A stretch of 11,635 nt of DNA from JAJFGI01 sp036397065 (GCA_036397065.1 DASWJP010000019.1:1-11635); one strand, 5' to 3'; shown: positions 1 through 7,758, counted from the stretch's first letter. The notes: a model not told the origin generated them from the sequence alone. Made by a program: numbers and translations.

Positions 1-184
1 GCTCAACGGCCTCGGCGCCCTTGCCGGCAAGGTGGTCGGCGAAATAGCGTCGGCAGACGCGTTGAGCCGCGAAGTCATGAACAGCATCGCCAACTTCCGC
101 AGGCAGGCGATCGCCTATGCGAAGGTCTCGGAGCAAGCGTACTACAACGCCCGCGGCCTGCCCTTTAAGTGGGTCGAACTGTAA
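1..184 (+). CDS. dctP: TRAP transporter solute-binding protein DctP, C-terminal end (partial)
   Basis: Only the last 60 codons are present, in frame from base 2 to a TAA at 182-184; the 5' part lies outside the window. The segment contains NSIANFRRQAIAYAKVSEQA followed by YYNARGLPFKWVEL, which resembles the C-terminal helix and tail of periplasmic TRAP solute-binding proteins of the mannitol/chloroaromatic-type group. Such proteins bind a small organic acid or related solute in the periplasm and deliver it to a DctQM membrane complex. The matching dctQ and dctM genes lie just downstream but on the opposite strand, so this gene converges on its presumed partners. The substrate cannot be inferred from this fragment. 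Identification rests on the tail motif plus the adjacent permeases. Confidence 0.75.
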   Translation, partial: LNGLGALAGKVVGEIASADALSREVMNSIANFRRQAIAYAKVSEQAYYNARGLPFKWVEL

Positions 185-228
185 GGTTTCTAAACTCGGC
201 GCCGTACGCGGCGCGGTAACGCAAGATC

Positions 229-262
229 AGTGCTGGCGGGGAATTTACCCGCCGGCGCTTTT
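229..262 (+). terminator. Rho-independent terminator after dctP
   Basis: A 12 bp stem (229-240 pairing with 248-259, two G-T wobbles) closes a 7-base loop and runs into TTTT at 259-262. It begins 45 bp after the dctP stop and ends 15 bp before the dctM stop on the other strand. The T-run favours the + direction; read on the - strand the hairpin has no T-run, so it may only weakly stop dctQM transcription. Confidence 0.75.
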
Positions 263-276
263 CATTTGTCATAAAT

Positions 277-1851
277 CTAGCCGAACAGCGCCTTAGGCAA
301 CCAGGTGGCGAGCTCCGGCGTCATGGCCAGGACGAAGAGCGCCAAGACCTGGATCAACACGAACGGGATGATGCCGCGGTAGATGTCCATGGTAGTGATG
401 CTGGGTGGCGCCACGCCGCGCAGATAAAACAGGGCGAACCCGAAGGGCGGCGTCAGGAAACTGGTCTGCAGGTTGACGGCGATCATCACCCCCAGCCAGA
501 TCGGGTCGATACCCATGGCCAGCAGGATCGGCCCAACGATCGGCACGACCACGAAAACAATCTCGATGAAATCGAGGAAAAAGCCGAGCACGAACATCAA
601 GGCCATGACCACGAACATGGCCCCGAAGGCCCCGCCCGGCATGGCGTTGAGCGTATCCGATACGATCCTCTCGCCGCCCAGGCCGCGGAAGGTTAGGCTG
701 AAGACGGAAGCCCCGAGCAGGATGACGAAGACCATGGAGGAAACCTTCAATGTCGTCCGCATGACCTCGAACAGGATACCGCTCTGAAACACGCGGCGCA
801 GGCTGATGCCGACGCCGATCACCAGGACCGCCACGAAGAGCATCGCCACCAGCGCCGCCATCAGGTCGATGGCCGGCACCTCGTCGCGCTGCAAACGCAG
901 GTCGAATTGGGTCACCAGGAAGACCAGCGCGACGAAACTTATGCCGGCTCCATAGACCGGCCAGGCACTGCCCCTGTCGTCGGCCCGCCCGGCGAGCAAC
1001 AGCGCGCCGACGGAGCCCATGGCGGCCGCCTCGGTCGGGGTCGCCGCGCCCAGCAGGATGGAGCCAAGGACCAGGACAATCAGAGCGGCCGGCGGCAGAA
1101 TCACTTGAGCGAAACGCGCCATCGCGGTTCGCGCGTCCGCGCTCATCTTCACCGGCGGACAGGCGTTGGGCTTAAGCGTCGCGATGATCATGGTCCACAG
1201 CATGTAGAGGCCGACCAGAAGCAGACCCGGCAGAAACGCTCCGGCGAACAAATCGATGACCGAGACCGGGTCCGGCGCGTAATTGCCCATGTTCAACTGC
1301 GCCTGGGTGTGCGCGCCCTGCATGATGTCGCCGAGGATGACCAGAACAATGGACGGCGGGATGATCTGACCCAAGGTGCCGGCGGCGCAAATGATGCCGC
1401 AGGCCAGTTTCGGGTCGTACCCGGTCTTCAGCATGGAGGGCAGCGAGAGCAATCCCATGGTCACCACGGTCGCCCCCACGATGCCCGTCGAGGCGGCCAG
1501 GAGCATGCCGACGAAAATCACCGACAGGCCCAAGCCGCCACGCATCTGGCCGAACATTGCGCCCATGGTTTCAAGCAGTTGCTCGGCGATCCTCGAGCGT
1601 TCTAGCATGACGCCCATGAACACGAACAAGGGCACCGCGACCAGCACCTCGTTGACCATGACGCCGAAATAGCGCGACGGCAGGCCCCCCAGCAGGCTCA
1701 GGTTAAAGACGCCGAGGAAGTAGCCGATGCTGGCAAAGACCAGGGCGGAACCGGCCAGGGTGAACGCCACGGGAAAGCCGAGCAGCAGAACGCCGCAGGT
1801 CACCGCGAACATGGTCAGACTGAGGATTTCGCCGATGAGCGCCAGATCCAT
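277..1851 (-). CDS. dctM: TRAP transporter large permease subunit DctM
   Basis: A 524-residue, very hydrophobic integral membrane protein with a dozen or more likely transmembrane helices. DctM is the ion-coupled translocation subunit of the tripartite ATP-independent periplasmic (TRAP) transporters and works with DctQ and a DctP binding protein. Family-typical stretches include LERSRIAEQLLETMG, GIICAAGTLGQIIPPSIVLV near residue 160-180, and NLQTSFLTPPFGFALFYLRG near the C-terminus. It is longer than classical DctM (about 425 residues) because of a central insertion around residues 290-370, as in the mannitol/chloroaromatic-type subgroup. I start at the ATG at 1849-1851 (MDLALIGEIL), which lies 4 bases after the dctQ stop, and not at an upstream in-frame codon that would add 12 mostly arginine residues. 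A GGAG-like ribosome site lies inside the end of dctQ, so the two genes are probably translationally coupled. Confidence 0.93.
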   Translation of the reverse strand: MDLALIGEILSLTMFAVTCGVLLLGFPVAFTLAGSALVFASIGYFLGVFNLSLLGGLPSRYFGVMVNEVLVAVPLFVFMGVMLERSRIAEQLLETMGAMFGQMRGGLGLSVIFVGMLLAASTGIVGATVVTMGLLSLPSMLKTGYDPKLACGIICAAGTLGQIIPPSIVLVILGDIMQGAHTQAQLNMGNYAPDPVSVIDLFAGAFLPGLLLVGLYMLWTMIIATLKPNACPPVKMSADARTAMARFAQVILPPAALIVLVLGSILLGAATPTEAAAMGSVGALLLAGRADDRGSAWPVYGAGISFVALVFLVTQFDLRLQRDEVPAIDLMAALVAMLFVAVLVIGVGISLRRVFQSGILFEVMRTTLKVSSMVFVILLGASVFSLTFRGLGGERIVSDTLNAMPGGAFGAMFVVMALMFVLGFFLDFIEIVFVVVPIVGPILLAMGIDPIWLGVMIAVNLQTSFLTPPFGFALFYLRGVAPPSITTMDIYRGIIPFVLIQVLALFVLAMTPELATWLPKALFG

Positions 1852-1855
1852 CGGC

Positions 1856-2374
1856 CTAGACCTTCTCCGCCTCTTCCGCCTCGGCAACGAACTCGCGATG
1901 ACCGAGCAGGATCAATAGGCTGCGCGCCGCCAGCGACAGACCCTGCACGGCCGTCAGCACGCAGAACACCAGGATCACGGTCTTGAGCAGGTACAGGCCG
2001 GGCAGGCCGCCTGCCTCGCGCGAGGACTCGAACATGGACCAGGACGAGTTCACATAGTCGAAACCGACCAGGAAAACGAGCACGACCATGGGCAACAGTA
2101 GAAGGCAGACGCCGAGAATATCGATCAGGGCCTTATAGCGGATGCTGGCCGGTCGGTAGAAGATATCGACCCGCACATGGCCGTTATGCAGCAGGGTGTA
2201 ACCGGCACCGACCATGAAGACGACGCCATGCATCCAAACAAAGGATTCCTGCAGCCCCACCCAGCCGACGGAGAACACATAGCGCAGGATGACCACCGCG
2301 AAGGCGGTCAGCACCATGACCAGGGTGAGCCAGGCAATTCCCCGCCCAATCACATCATTCAGGCGGTCTGCCAC
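1856..2374 (-). CDS. dctQ: TRAP transporter small permease subunit DctQ
   Basis: A protein of at least 172 residues with four predicted membrane helices (approximately residues 12-32, 46-64, 84-106 and 130-152), the standard DctQ layout. RYVFSVGWVGLQESFVWMHG between helices 1 and 2 and HVRVDIFY after helix 2 are typical. DctQ bridges the periplasmic binding protein and DctM. The coordinate given is the first conventional codon, GTG at 2372-2374, but no ribosome site precedes it. A strong AGGGAGG (2404-2410) sits 8 bases upstream of an in-frame ATT at 2393-2395, giving an N-terminus (M)LSQFVRVADRLND. Start at ATT (or at CTG, 2390-2392) is therefore quite possible. It lies 4 bases upstream of dctM and about 110 bp downstream of bioY. 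No terminator with a T-run separates it from bioY. Confidence 0.92.
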   Translation of the reverse strand: MADRLNDVIGRGIAWLTLVMVLTAFAVVILRYVFSVGWVGLQESFVWMHGVVFMVGAGYTLLHNGHVRVDIFYRPASIRYKALIDILGVCLLLLPMVVLVFLVGFDYVNSSWSMFESSREAGGLPGLYLLKTVILVFCVLTAVQGLSLAARSLLILLGHREFVAEAEEAEKV

Positions 2375-2403
2375 ACGGACAAACTGGGACAGAATGGTGA
2401 TAT

Positions 2404-2410
2404 CCTCCCT
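2404..2410 (-). promoter_or_regulatory. Strong ribosome binding site for dctQ pointing to a non-standard start
   Basis: The - strand reads AGGGAGG, then 8 bases, then ATT (2393-2395) in frame with dctQ. The annotated GTG start lies 7 codons further on with no purine-rich site at the right distance. This site therefore argues for initiation at ATT or the neighbouring CTG. Confidence 0.55.
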
Positions 2411-2506
2411 TGCCGCCGCCGGGCGATTTTATCGCGCCCGATTCTAACGGCCTCACCTTCTATCGAAATCGCCGGGAACTGACCAGCCTATTCCCCGGCT
2501 CGCGGC

Positions 2507-3115
2507 CTACCTTTGGCGGTCGATCATCCGCCAGCTCAGGGGCAATACCGCCGCCGCCAGGGCCACCTTGGTCACATCGCCCAGCAGGAACGGGGTCAGG
2601 CCCCACGTCAGGATGGGCTTGTCCCAGCCGAACAGAATGCCCAGCCAGATCAATCCGGGTATGTATATCAAGACGGTACCGATGAGCATGGCCAACGCCG
2701 TGGGGATAGCGCGCCGGTCCCAGCCCCGCTCCGCCAGCCAGCCGCACGCGGCGGCGGCCAGGATGAAGCCAAACAGATAGCCGCCGGTGCTCCCCGCCAT
2801 ATAGGCCAGGCCCAGCCCCTTTTCCGGCGTGCCGGCGAATACCGGCAGGCCCATAGCGCCTTCCGCCAGGTAAAGCAGGATTGTGGCGGCGCCGAGACGC
2901 CATCCATAGGCCATGCCGATGACCAGAACGGCGAAGGGCTGCATGGTCATGGGGACGGGATAGAACGGCACCTGGACCTTGGCGGTGGCCCACAGCAACA
3001 GCGAGCCCACCACGGCCAGCAGGACAGTGCGACCGATCCGCTTGGCCAAGCTGTCACCTCCCACCGGCCAGATCGTCATTGCCAAAGTGTCTTTACTGGC
3101 GGCTAGCGAGAGCAT
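2507..3115 (-). CDS. bioY: Biotin transporter BioY
   Basis: A 202-residue membrane protein of the BioY family, the substrate-binding S component of energy-coupling-factor biotin transporters. It has about six hydrophobic helices. Hallmarks are VPFYPVPMTMQPFAVL (residues 49-64), LPVFAGTPEKGLGLAY (90-105) and GSTGGYLFGF (108-117), which match conserved BioY biotin-site and packing regions. The start is the ATG at 3113-3115, preceded by GGGGAGGAGG five bases upstream; an in-frame start 18 codons earlier has no comparable site. No bioM or bioN ATPase/transmembrane partner is present in the window, so it would act as a solitary BioY or share an ECF module encoded elsewhere. It is followed about 110 bp later by dctQ on the same strand and preceded by the DUF3108 gene, with a 162 bp gap holding possible regulatory elements. 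Confidence 0.93.
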   Translation of the reverse strand: MLSLAASKDTLAMTIWPVGGDSLAKRIGRTVLLAVVGSLLLWATAKVQVPFYPVPMTMQPFAVLVIGMAYGWRLGAATILLYLAEGAMGLPVFAGTPEKGLGLAYMAGSTGGYLFGFILAAAACGWLAERGWDRRAIPTALAMLIGTVLIYIPGLIWLGILFGWDKPILTWGLTPFLLGDVTKVALAAAVLPLSWRMIDRQR

Positions 3116-3140
3116 TTCGTCCTCCTCCCCAATTGCAAAC

Positions 3141-3158
3141 CCGGGCCAACAGGCCCGG
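3141..3158 (-). promoter_or_regulatory. Leader hairpin upstream of bioY
   Basis: A perfect 7 bp inverted repeat (CCGGGCC, 4-base loop, GGCCCGG) lies about 25 bases upstream of the bioY start, just before its ribosome site. On the - strand it is followed by GTTTGC, too short a T-run for a convincing terminator. It could shape leader RNA or attenuate expression; no known riboswitch consensus is recognised. Confidence 0.35.
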
Positions 3159-3171
3159 TTCAGGAGCATCC

Positions 3172-3200
3172 TGCATACGGCAAGGGAAGCGCCCGCGCAA
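3172..3200 (-). promoter_or_regulatory. Candidate bioY promoter
   Basis: On the - strand TTGCGC (3195-3200) and TATGCA (3172-3177) are separated by exactly 17 bases, a sigma70-like arrangement that would start transcription near 3165 and give a leader of about 50 bases. The 8-mer CAATTGCA occurs at 3198-3205, overlapping the -35, and again at 3130-3137 in the leader. A BioR-type box (TTATAGATAA-like) was looked for and not found. Confidence 0.35.
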
Positions 3201-3220
3201 TTGCAGAGTCTGGGAGGCGT

Positions 3221-3257
3221 GGTTTTAGTTTTGGTTTTAGTTTTGGCTTGGTTTTGG
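3221..3257. repeat. T-rich 12-mer tandem repeat
   Basis: GGTTTTAGTTTT occurs twice in perfect tandem (3221-3232, 3233-3244), followed by a degenerate third unit (GGCTTGGTTTTGG). It can also be read as alternating GGTTTT/AGTTTT hexamers. It sits between bioY and the DUF3108 gene, about 105 bp upstream of the bioY start, in otherwise GC-rich sequence. Function is not evident. Confidence 0.6.
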
Positions 3258-3277
3258 CCGCGGCCGGGCCAACCCGG

Positions 3278-4114
3278 TCAGCGGGCGGCCGAGCGGCCCA
3301 GCGGGACGCCCTCCGGTGACACGCCCCGGGATTCCGGTTCCTGCTTGGCGCCCACCAGATGGATGATCATGTTGCCGAGTGCGGCTTCACCTTCCAGGCG
3401 AACGGGAACCATGGGCTCGGAGTCGACCACCGAGGCCAGCCAGACGTTGATGATCGCCGGCAGGCCACCCTCCCCGTCCCGGTTTCGGAATCCGGCCAGC
3501 TTGTTGACTGCCACGCGGCACAGGGTCGCCGGTCCGCTGTACGAGCTGTAGCGGCTTGGTGCCAGAGAATCCGGCCCGATCAGGCTGATGCTCAAATCAA
3601 AGCGGCGGCGGCCGTCATAGACCGGATAGTCCCCTTCGCACTTGCCGGCCCGGGTCACCGCATCGACTACCGACAGGATCGCACTCGCCGGATCCAAGGT
3701 ATTCCGGCGCATGGATGTGGGAACCGACTCCTCGACGTTCTCGACCGAGCGCGGCGGATCGTTCCAGGTCACCAGGGTTCCATCGCCAAGATAAGATATA
3801 GCGCGCCGTTTCTCGTCGCTGCGCGAGCGGGACAGGGTGGCGAAGCGGTCCGGCTGCGGTCCGCCGTCCGCCAACTTACCGCCGGCCTCGCCTTCCAAAA
3901 GATAGGGATAGATCCAGCCGATAATGCCACGCGTAGTGACGGCGAAGCTGATGAGGTAGTCGCCGTTTCCGCGCGCGAGATTCGCCTTCAGATCGAGGGC
4001 GTGAAAGCCGCCCTTCCAAACCTCGTAGGACAGAACCAGGCGCTCGTTCGCCGATGCGGTCCAACTGAGTCCGCCGGCAAGAATCCACAGGAAACCAACA
4101 ACGACTCGCACCAT
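3278..4114 (-). CDS. DUF3108 domain-containing exported protein
   Basis: A 278-residue protein with a clear N-terminal signal peptide (MVRVVVGFLWILAGGLSWTA, likely cut after residue 22, SA|NE), so it should be exported to the periplasm or outer envelope. The mature part begins RLVLSYEVWKGGFHALDLKA and continues with beta-strand-rich segments such as DYLISFAVTTRGIIGWIYP. These fit the DUF3108 family, whose members are often periplasmic and resemble lipid- or envelope-associated beta proteins; their biochemical role is not established. VYDGRRRFDLSISLIG near residue 165 is another typical stretch. The start is the ATG at 4112-4114; an in-frame stop lies just upstream, so no longer form is possible, although its ribosome site is poor. 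It lies 66 bp downstream of parC on the same strand. Confidence 0.8.
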   Translation of the reverse strand: MVRVVVGFLWILAGGLSWTASANERLVLSYEVWKGGFHALDLKANLARGNGDYLISFAVTTRGIIGWIYPYLLEGEAGGKLADGGPQPDRFATLSRSRSDEKRRAISYLGDGTLVTWNDPPRSVENVEESVPTSMRRNTLDPASAILSVVDAVTRAGKCEGDYPVYDGRRRFDLSISLIGPDSLAPSRYSSYSGPATLCRVAVNKLAGFRNRDGEGGLPAIINVWLASVVDSEPMVPVRLEGEAALGNMIIHLVGAKQEPESRGVSPEGVPLGRSAAR

Positions 4115-4180
4115 AGTACATCATACGGTCGGCGGGCCCAGTCCATCCACTACAGAATGTAAGTCTCTGGAATTGGCCGT

Positions 4181-6436
4181 TTAATCGAACTTGTTGGACT
4201 TTGGAAAGCCCTTCGGCGGCAGGCGTCCGGCGGCGGCCCGCTTGCCCATCCAATCCTTCAGATTGGTCTCCGTCCGGGTCCGGCCGCCACCGATCGCCCA
4301 GGTCAGCCCCTGGTCACGGACAAAGGTCTTCACATCGGACAAGCCGCCGTCCTTGTATTTCTGCAGGATGGTGCCACGGCCACGGTTCATTTCCGGCAAC
4401 TCGTCCAGCGGGAAGATCAGCAGTTTCCGGTTTTCCCCGACGCACGCCACCATGTCGCCCTCGACCGGCCGGCAGACACAGGCTTCGACGCCGGTGGCGA
4501 CGTTGAGGATCTGCTTGCCGTTCTTGGTCTGCGCCACGACCTCATCCTCGGGAACGACAAATCCGCGCCCATCGGCCGAGGCAACGATCAGCTTCCGCCC
4601 GGGGCGATAGGCGAACAAGGCCACGATATCCTGGTCGTTCGGCAGATCGATGAACAGGCGCACCGGCTCGCCGAAGCCGCGGCCTCCGGGAAGCTTGTCG
4701 GCGCCGATGGTGTAGCAGCGGCCGTTGGTGGCGAAGATCAGGACCTTGTCAGTGGTTTGCGCCTGTAGGGTGAAGCGGGCCCGGTCGCCTTCCTTGTGCT
4801 TGGCATCGGAAACGTCGTCGGCGTGCCCTTTCAGGGCCCGGATCCAGCCCTTGGCGGAGCACAGCACGGTGACCGGCTCGCGCTCGACCACCGCCTCCAG
4901 GGGCACCACCACATCATCGGGCACGTCGCCCAATTCGGTATGCCGGCGGCCCAACGGGGTTTTCGGGCCGAACGCCGTCTTCATGGCCTTGATCTGATCG
5001 CCGATGGCGGTCCAGACGCGGCCGCCCGCCTCCAGGGACTTGTCCTCGTCCTTGAGCAGCTTCTTCAGCTCCGACATCTCATCGCTGAGTGCCGCATGCT
5101 CGGTGCGCATGCCCTCTTCTTCCAGGCGGCGCAAGGCGCGCAAGCGCATGTTCAGGATGGCCTCGGCCTGATTGTCGCTCAACTTGAAGCGGGCCATCAG
5201 GGCCTTCTTGGGCTCGTCCTCCTCGCGGACGATGCGGATCACCTCGTCGATATTGAGGTAGACGACCAGATAGCCATCGAGAATTTCCAGCCGCTGAGAA
5301 ATCTTCTCCAGGCGGAAGTTTGAGCGGCGCAACAGTACATCGTGCCGGTGGTCGAGGAAGGCGCGCAGCACCTGGCGCAGGTCCATGACCCGCGGCGTGT
5401 TGGTGGCATCCAGCGCGTTCATGTTCAACGGAATGCGCACTTCCAGGTCGGTCTGGCGGAACAGGGATTCCATGAGCACTTCGGGATCCACGTTGCGGCT
5501 CTTCGGCTCCAGCACCAGGCGCACCACATCGGTCGACTCGTCTCGCACGTCGGCCAGCATGGCCAGCTTGCGGTTGGACAGCAGCTCCGCGATCTTCTCC
5601 ACCAGGCGCGATTTCTGCACCTGATAGGGAATCTCGGTGACCACGATCTGGTACATGCCGCCCTTGATCTTCTCGGACTCCCAGCGGGCGCGCAGGCGGA
5701 AGGCGCCGCGGCCGGTCCTGTAGGCATCGACGATGGTCTCGCGGCTTTCCACCAGCACCCCGCCGGTGGGGAAATCCGGCCCCGGCATCAACTCCACCAG
5801 CTTGCCGATGGTGGCCTTGGGCGTCTTTATGAGATGCAGCAGGGCGTCGCAGATTTCCGCCACGTTGTGCGGCGGGATCGAGGTCGCCATGCCGACGGCG
5901 ATGCCTTGCGCGCCGTTGGCCAGCAGATTGGGGAAATTGGCCGGCAACACCGCCGGCTCTTCCGACTCGCCGTCGTAGGTCGGGCGGAAATCGACGGCGT
6001 TCTCGTCGATGCCCTCCATCAGCGCCGCGGCCACGTCTGTCAGCCGGGCCTCGGTATAGCGCATGGCGGCGGCGTTATCGCCGTCGATGTTGCCGAAATT
6101 GCCCTGCCCGTCGACCAGCGGATAGCGCTGGGCGAAGTCCTGGGCCAGGCGCACCATGGCGTCATAGATCGATTGGTCGCCGTGGGGGTGGAACTTGCCC
6201 ATGACGTCGCCCACCACCCGCGCCGACTTCTTGAAGCCGGAGTTGGGATCCAGGCGCAATTGCCGCATGGCATAGAGCAGGCGCCGGTGGACAGGTTTCA
6301 GGCCGTCGCGGACGTCCGGCAGCGAGCGCGACATGATGGTGGAGAGCGCATAGCTGAGATAGCGCTCCTCCAACGCCGTTTGCAGGCGTACATCGCGAAT
6401 TTCACCGATCGGCTGCGGCATTAGTGCCTGACTCAT
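4181..6436 (-). CDS. parC: DNA topoisomerase IV subunit A (ParC)
   Basis: A 751-residue type IIA topoisomerase A subunit. With ParE it decatenates daughter chromosomes by ATP-driven double-strand passage. The N-terminal core has LEERYLSYALSTIMSRSLPD (22-41), DGLKPVHRRLLYAM (44-57), the helix-turn KFHPHGDQSIYDAM (81-94) and MRYTEARL with the active-site Arg126-Tyr127. A tower/coiled-coil region with heptad-like Leu/Arg segments spans about 370-480. The C-terminal beta-pinwheel (about 500-735) lacks the GyrA box QRRGGKG, which favours ParC over GyrA. The residue equivalent to quinolone-contact Ser83 of GyrA / Ser80 of ParC is Gln88; the acidic partner Asp92 is kept. The start is ATG at 6434-6436 with AAGGG closely upstream; ATG at codon 6 is a less likely alternative. 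The gene is 68 bp downstream of the dehydrogenase gene on the same strand. Confidence 0.95.
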   Translation of the reverse strand: MSQALMPQPIGEIRDVRLQTALEERYLSYALSTIMSRSLPDVRDGLKPVHRRLLYAMRQLRLDPNSGFKKSARVVGDVMGKFHPHGDQSIYDAMVRLAQDFAQRYPLVDGQGNFGNIDGDNAAAMRYTEARLTDVAAALMEGIDENAVDFRPTYDGESEEPAVLPANFPNLLANGAQGIAVGMATSIPPHNVAEICDALLHLIKTPKATIGKLVELMPGPDFPTGGVLVESRETIVDAYRTGRGAFRLRARWESEKIKGGMYQIVVTEIPYQVQKSRLVEKIAELLSNRKLAMLADVRDESTDVVRLVLEPKSRNVDPEVLMESLFRQTDLEVRIPLNMNALDATNTPRVMDLRQVLRAFLDHRHDVLLRRSNFRLEKISQRLEILDGYLVVYLNIDEVIRIVREEDEPKKALMARFKLSDNQAEAILNMRLRALRRLEEEGMRTEHAALSDEMSELKKLLKDEDKSLEAGGRVWTAIGDQIKAMKTAFGPKTPLGRRHTELGDVPDDVVVPLEAVVEREPVTVLCSAKGWIRALKGHADDVSDAKHKEGDRARFTLQAQTTDKVLIFATNGRCYTIGADKLPGGRGFGEPVRLFIDLPNDQDIVALFAYRPGRKLIVASADGRGFVVPEDEVVAQTKNGKQILNVATGVEACVCRPVEGDMVACVGENRKLLIFPLDELPEMNRGRGTILQKYKDGGLSDVKTFVRDQGLTWAIGGGRTRTETNLKDWMGKRAAAGRLPPKGFPKSNKFD

Positions 6437-6504
6437 GAGCCCTTCAGACCTCGTCGAGGATTAGCGGATTCGAGGAAAGTGGGCCAGGAAACCTTGAAAC
6501 TCTC

Positions 6505-7758
6505 TTAAAACCGGTCCGGACGGTAGGGAGTCATGTCGATTCCGGGGTCCCGGCCGGCCACCAGATCGGCCACCAGGGCGCCGGTGCGGGCCCCCAGGAT
6601 CATGCCGCAATGGCCATGGCCGAAGGCCAGGAATACGTTGGAAAAGCGCGGCGAACGGCCGATCACCGGCAGGGAATCCGGCATGGAGGGGCGGAAGCCC
6701 ATCCACCGGGTCTTGCCGCCGGTGCGCAGGCCGGGGAACCAGCGGCCGGCATGCTTGGCCAGAACCTCGGCCCGCTCCCAGTTGGGCGGCGCCCGCAAGC
6801 CGCCCAGCTCCACCGTGCCGGCGATGCGGAGGCCCATCTCCAGGGGGGTAGCGACGAAGGCCCGCTCGGTGGAATAGACCGGCAGGCGCGGGGTGACGCC
6901 CGGCTCCGGGAATTGCACGTGGTAGCCCCGCTCGGTCTCCAGCGGCACCGGGGCGCCCAGTTGCGCCGCCAGGCGCTTGGACCAGGCCCCGGCGGCGATC
7001 AGCACCGCATCGCATTGCACCGGCCCGGCGTAGGTCAGCACGGCCCGCGGCCCCTGGGGGCCGATATCGAAGCCGGTCGCCTCGGCGCGGCGCACCGCGC
7101 CGCCGTTGGCACGCACGGCGGCGGCCAGGACCTGCACCATGCGGTGGCTGTTGACCGAATGGCCGACGTCCGGATAGAGCACGGCCTTGGCGAAGATCGG
7201 CGCCAGGGCCGGCTCGAGTTGGCGCAACGCTTCCGCTTCCAGCACCTCGAAGCGCACGCCGCGCCGCCGCTGCAGCTCCAAGCCGAGCGCATTGTCGCGG
7301 AACCCGGCCTCGGTCTCATAGACGCAGACCCAGCCGGTGCGGCGGATCATGCCGGTGGCATCGGCTTGCTCCAGCAGCGGCGTATAGGCATCGAGGCAGC
7401 CGTTCATCAGGGCCGCCAGGGAAACCGAAATCTCCTCCACCCGCCGGGCGCGGCTGGCCGCGGCGAAGCGCATCAGCCACGGGACCAGGCGCGGCAAATA
7501 GGACCAGCGGATGGCCAGCGGTCCCAAAGGATCGGCCAGCATGCCCGGCACTTTCCACAGCAGGCCCGGCATGGCGACAGGCGTGACCGACTCGTCGCCG
7601 ATGATGGCGCCGTTGCCGAACGAAGCCCCCTCGCCCGCCCCGTCCCGGTCGATCAGAGTGACGCGAAACCCCGCCCGTTGCAGGTACAGGGCACTGCACA
7701 CGCCGACGATGCCGGCGCCGATGACGGCGATGTGTTTGCCGGATGTGGGTGGGTTCAT
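6505..7758 (-). CDS. DadA-like FAD-dependent D-amino-acid dehydrogenase
   Basis: A 417-residue member of the DAO/DadA flavoprotein superfamily. It has an N-terminal dinucleotide-binding fold, HIAVIGAGIVGVCSALYLQR with GxGxxG at residues 14-19 and an acidic residue (Asp37) ending the second strand, then GASFGNGAIIGDES. Near the C-terminus are GFRPSMPDSLPVIGRSP and AFGHGHCGMILGARTG, which close the FAD and substrate site in this group. Such enzymes oxidatively deaminate D-amino acids or oxidise D-hydroxyproline, passing electrons to the respiratory chain; the exact substrate cannot be told. The start is ATG at 7756-7758 with AAGG six bases upstream; longer in-frame versions lack support. Its first 14 codons and the sequence upstream of them form one copy of the direct repeat whose other copy lies at 9568-9651. 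It could be transcribed together with parC. Confidence 0.88.
   Translation of the reverse strand: MNPPTSGKHIAVIGAGIVGVCSALYLQRAGFRVTLIDRDGAGEGASFGNGAIIGDESVTPVAMPGLLWKVPGMLADPLGPLAIRWSYLPRLVPWLMRFAAASRARRVEEISVSLAALMNGCLDAYTPLLEQADATGMIRRTGWVCVYETEAGFRDNALGLELQRRRGVRFEVLEAEALRQLEPALAPIFAKAVLYPDVGHSVNSHRMVQVLAAAVRANGGAVRRAEATGFDIGPQGPRAVLTYAGPVQCDAVLIAAGAWSKRLAAQLGAPVPLETERGYHVQFPEPGVTPRLPVYSTERAFVATPLEMGLRIAGTVELGGLRAPPNWERAEVLAKHAGRWFPGLRTGGKTRWMGFRPSMPDSLPVIGRSPRFSNVFLAFGHGHCGMILGARTGALVADLVAGRDPGIDMTPYRPDRF

Noticed and set aside
907..1605. 232-codon + strand open frame opposite dctM
   Set aside because: Low-complexity Arg/Gln/His composition and complete overlap with a well-identified membrane protein gene; shadow frame.
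2421..2440. GC-rich hairpin in the leader of dctQ
   Set aside because: The stem needs a two-base bulge and lacks a T-run on the - strand, so it is neither a clear terminator nor a recognised riboswitch.
3264..3277. CCGGG/CCCGG hairpin next to the DUF3108 stop as its terminator
   Set aside because: On the - strand the stem is followed by a GC palindrome and A-rich, not T-rich, sequence.
5342..6424. 360-codon open frame on the + strand antisense to parC
   Set aside because: It is the shadow of a GC-rich coding gene; its His/Gln/Arg-rich product shows no domain and the parC frame is certain.
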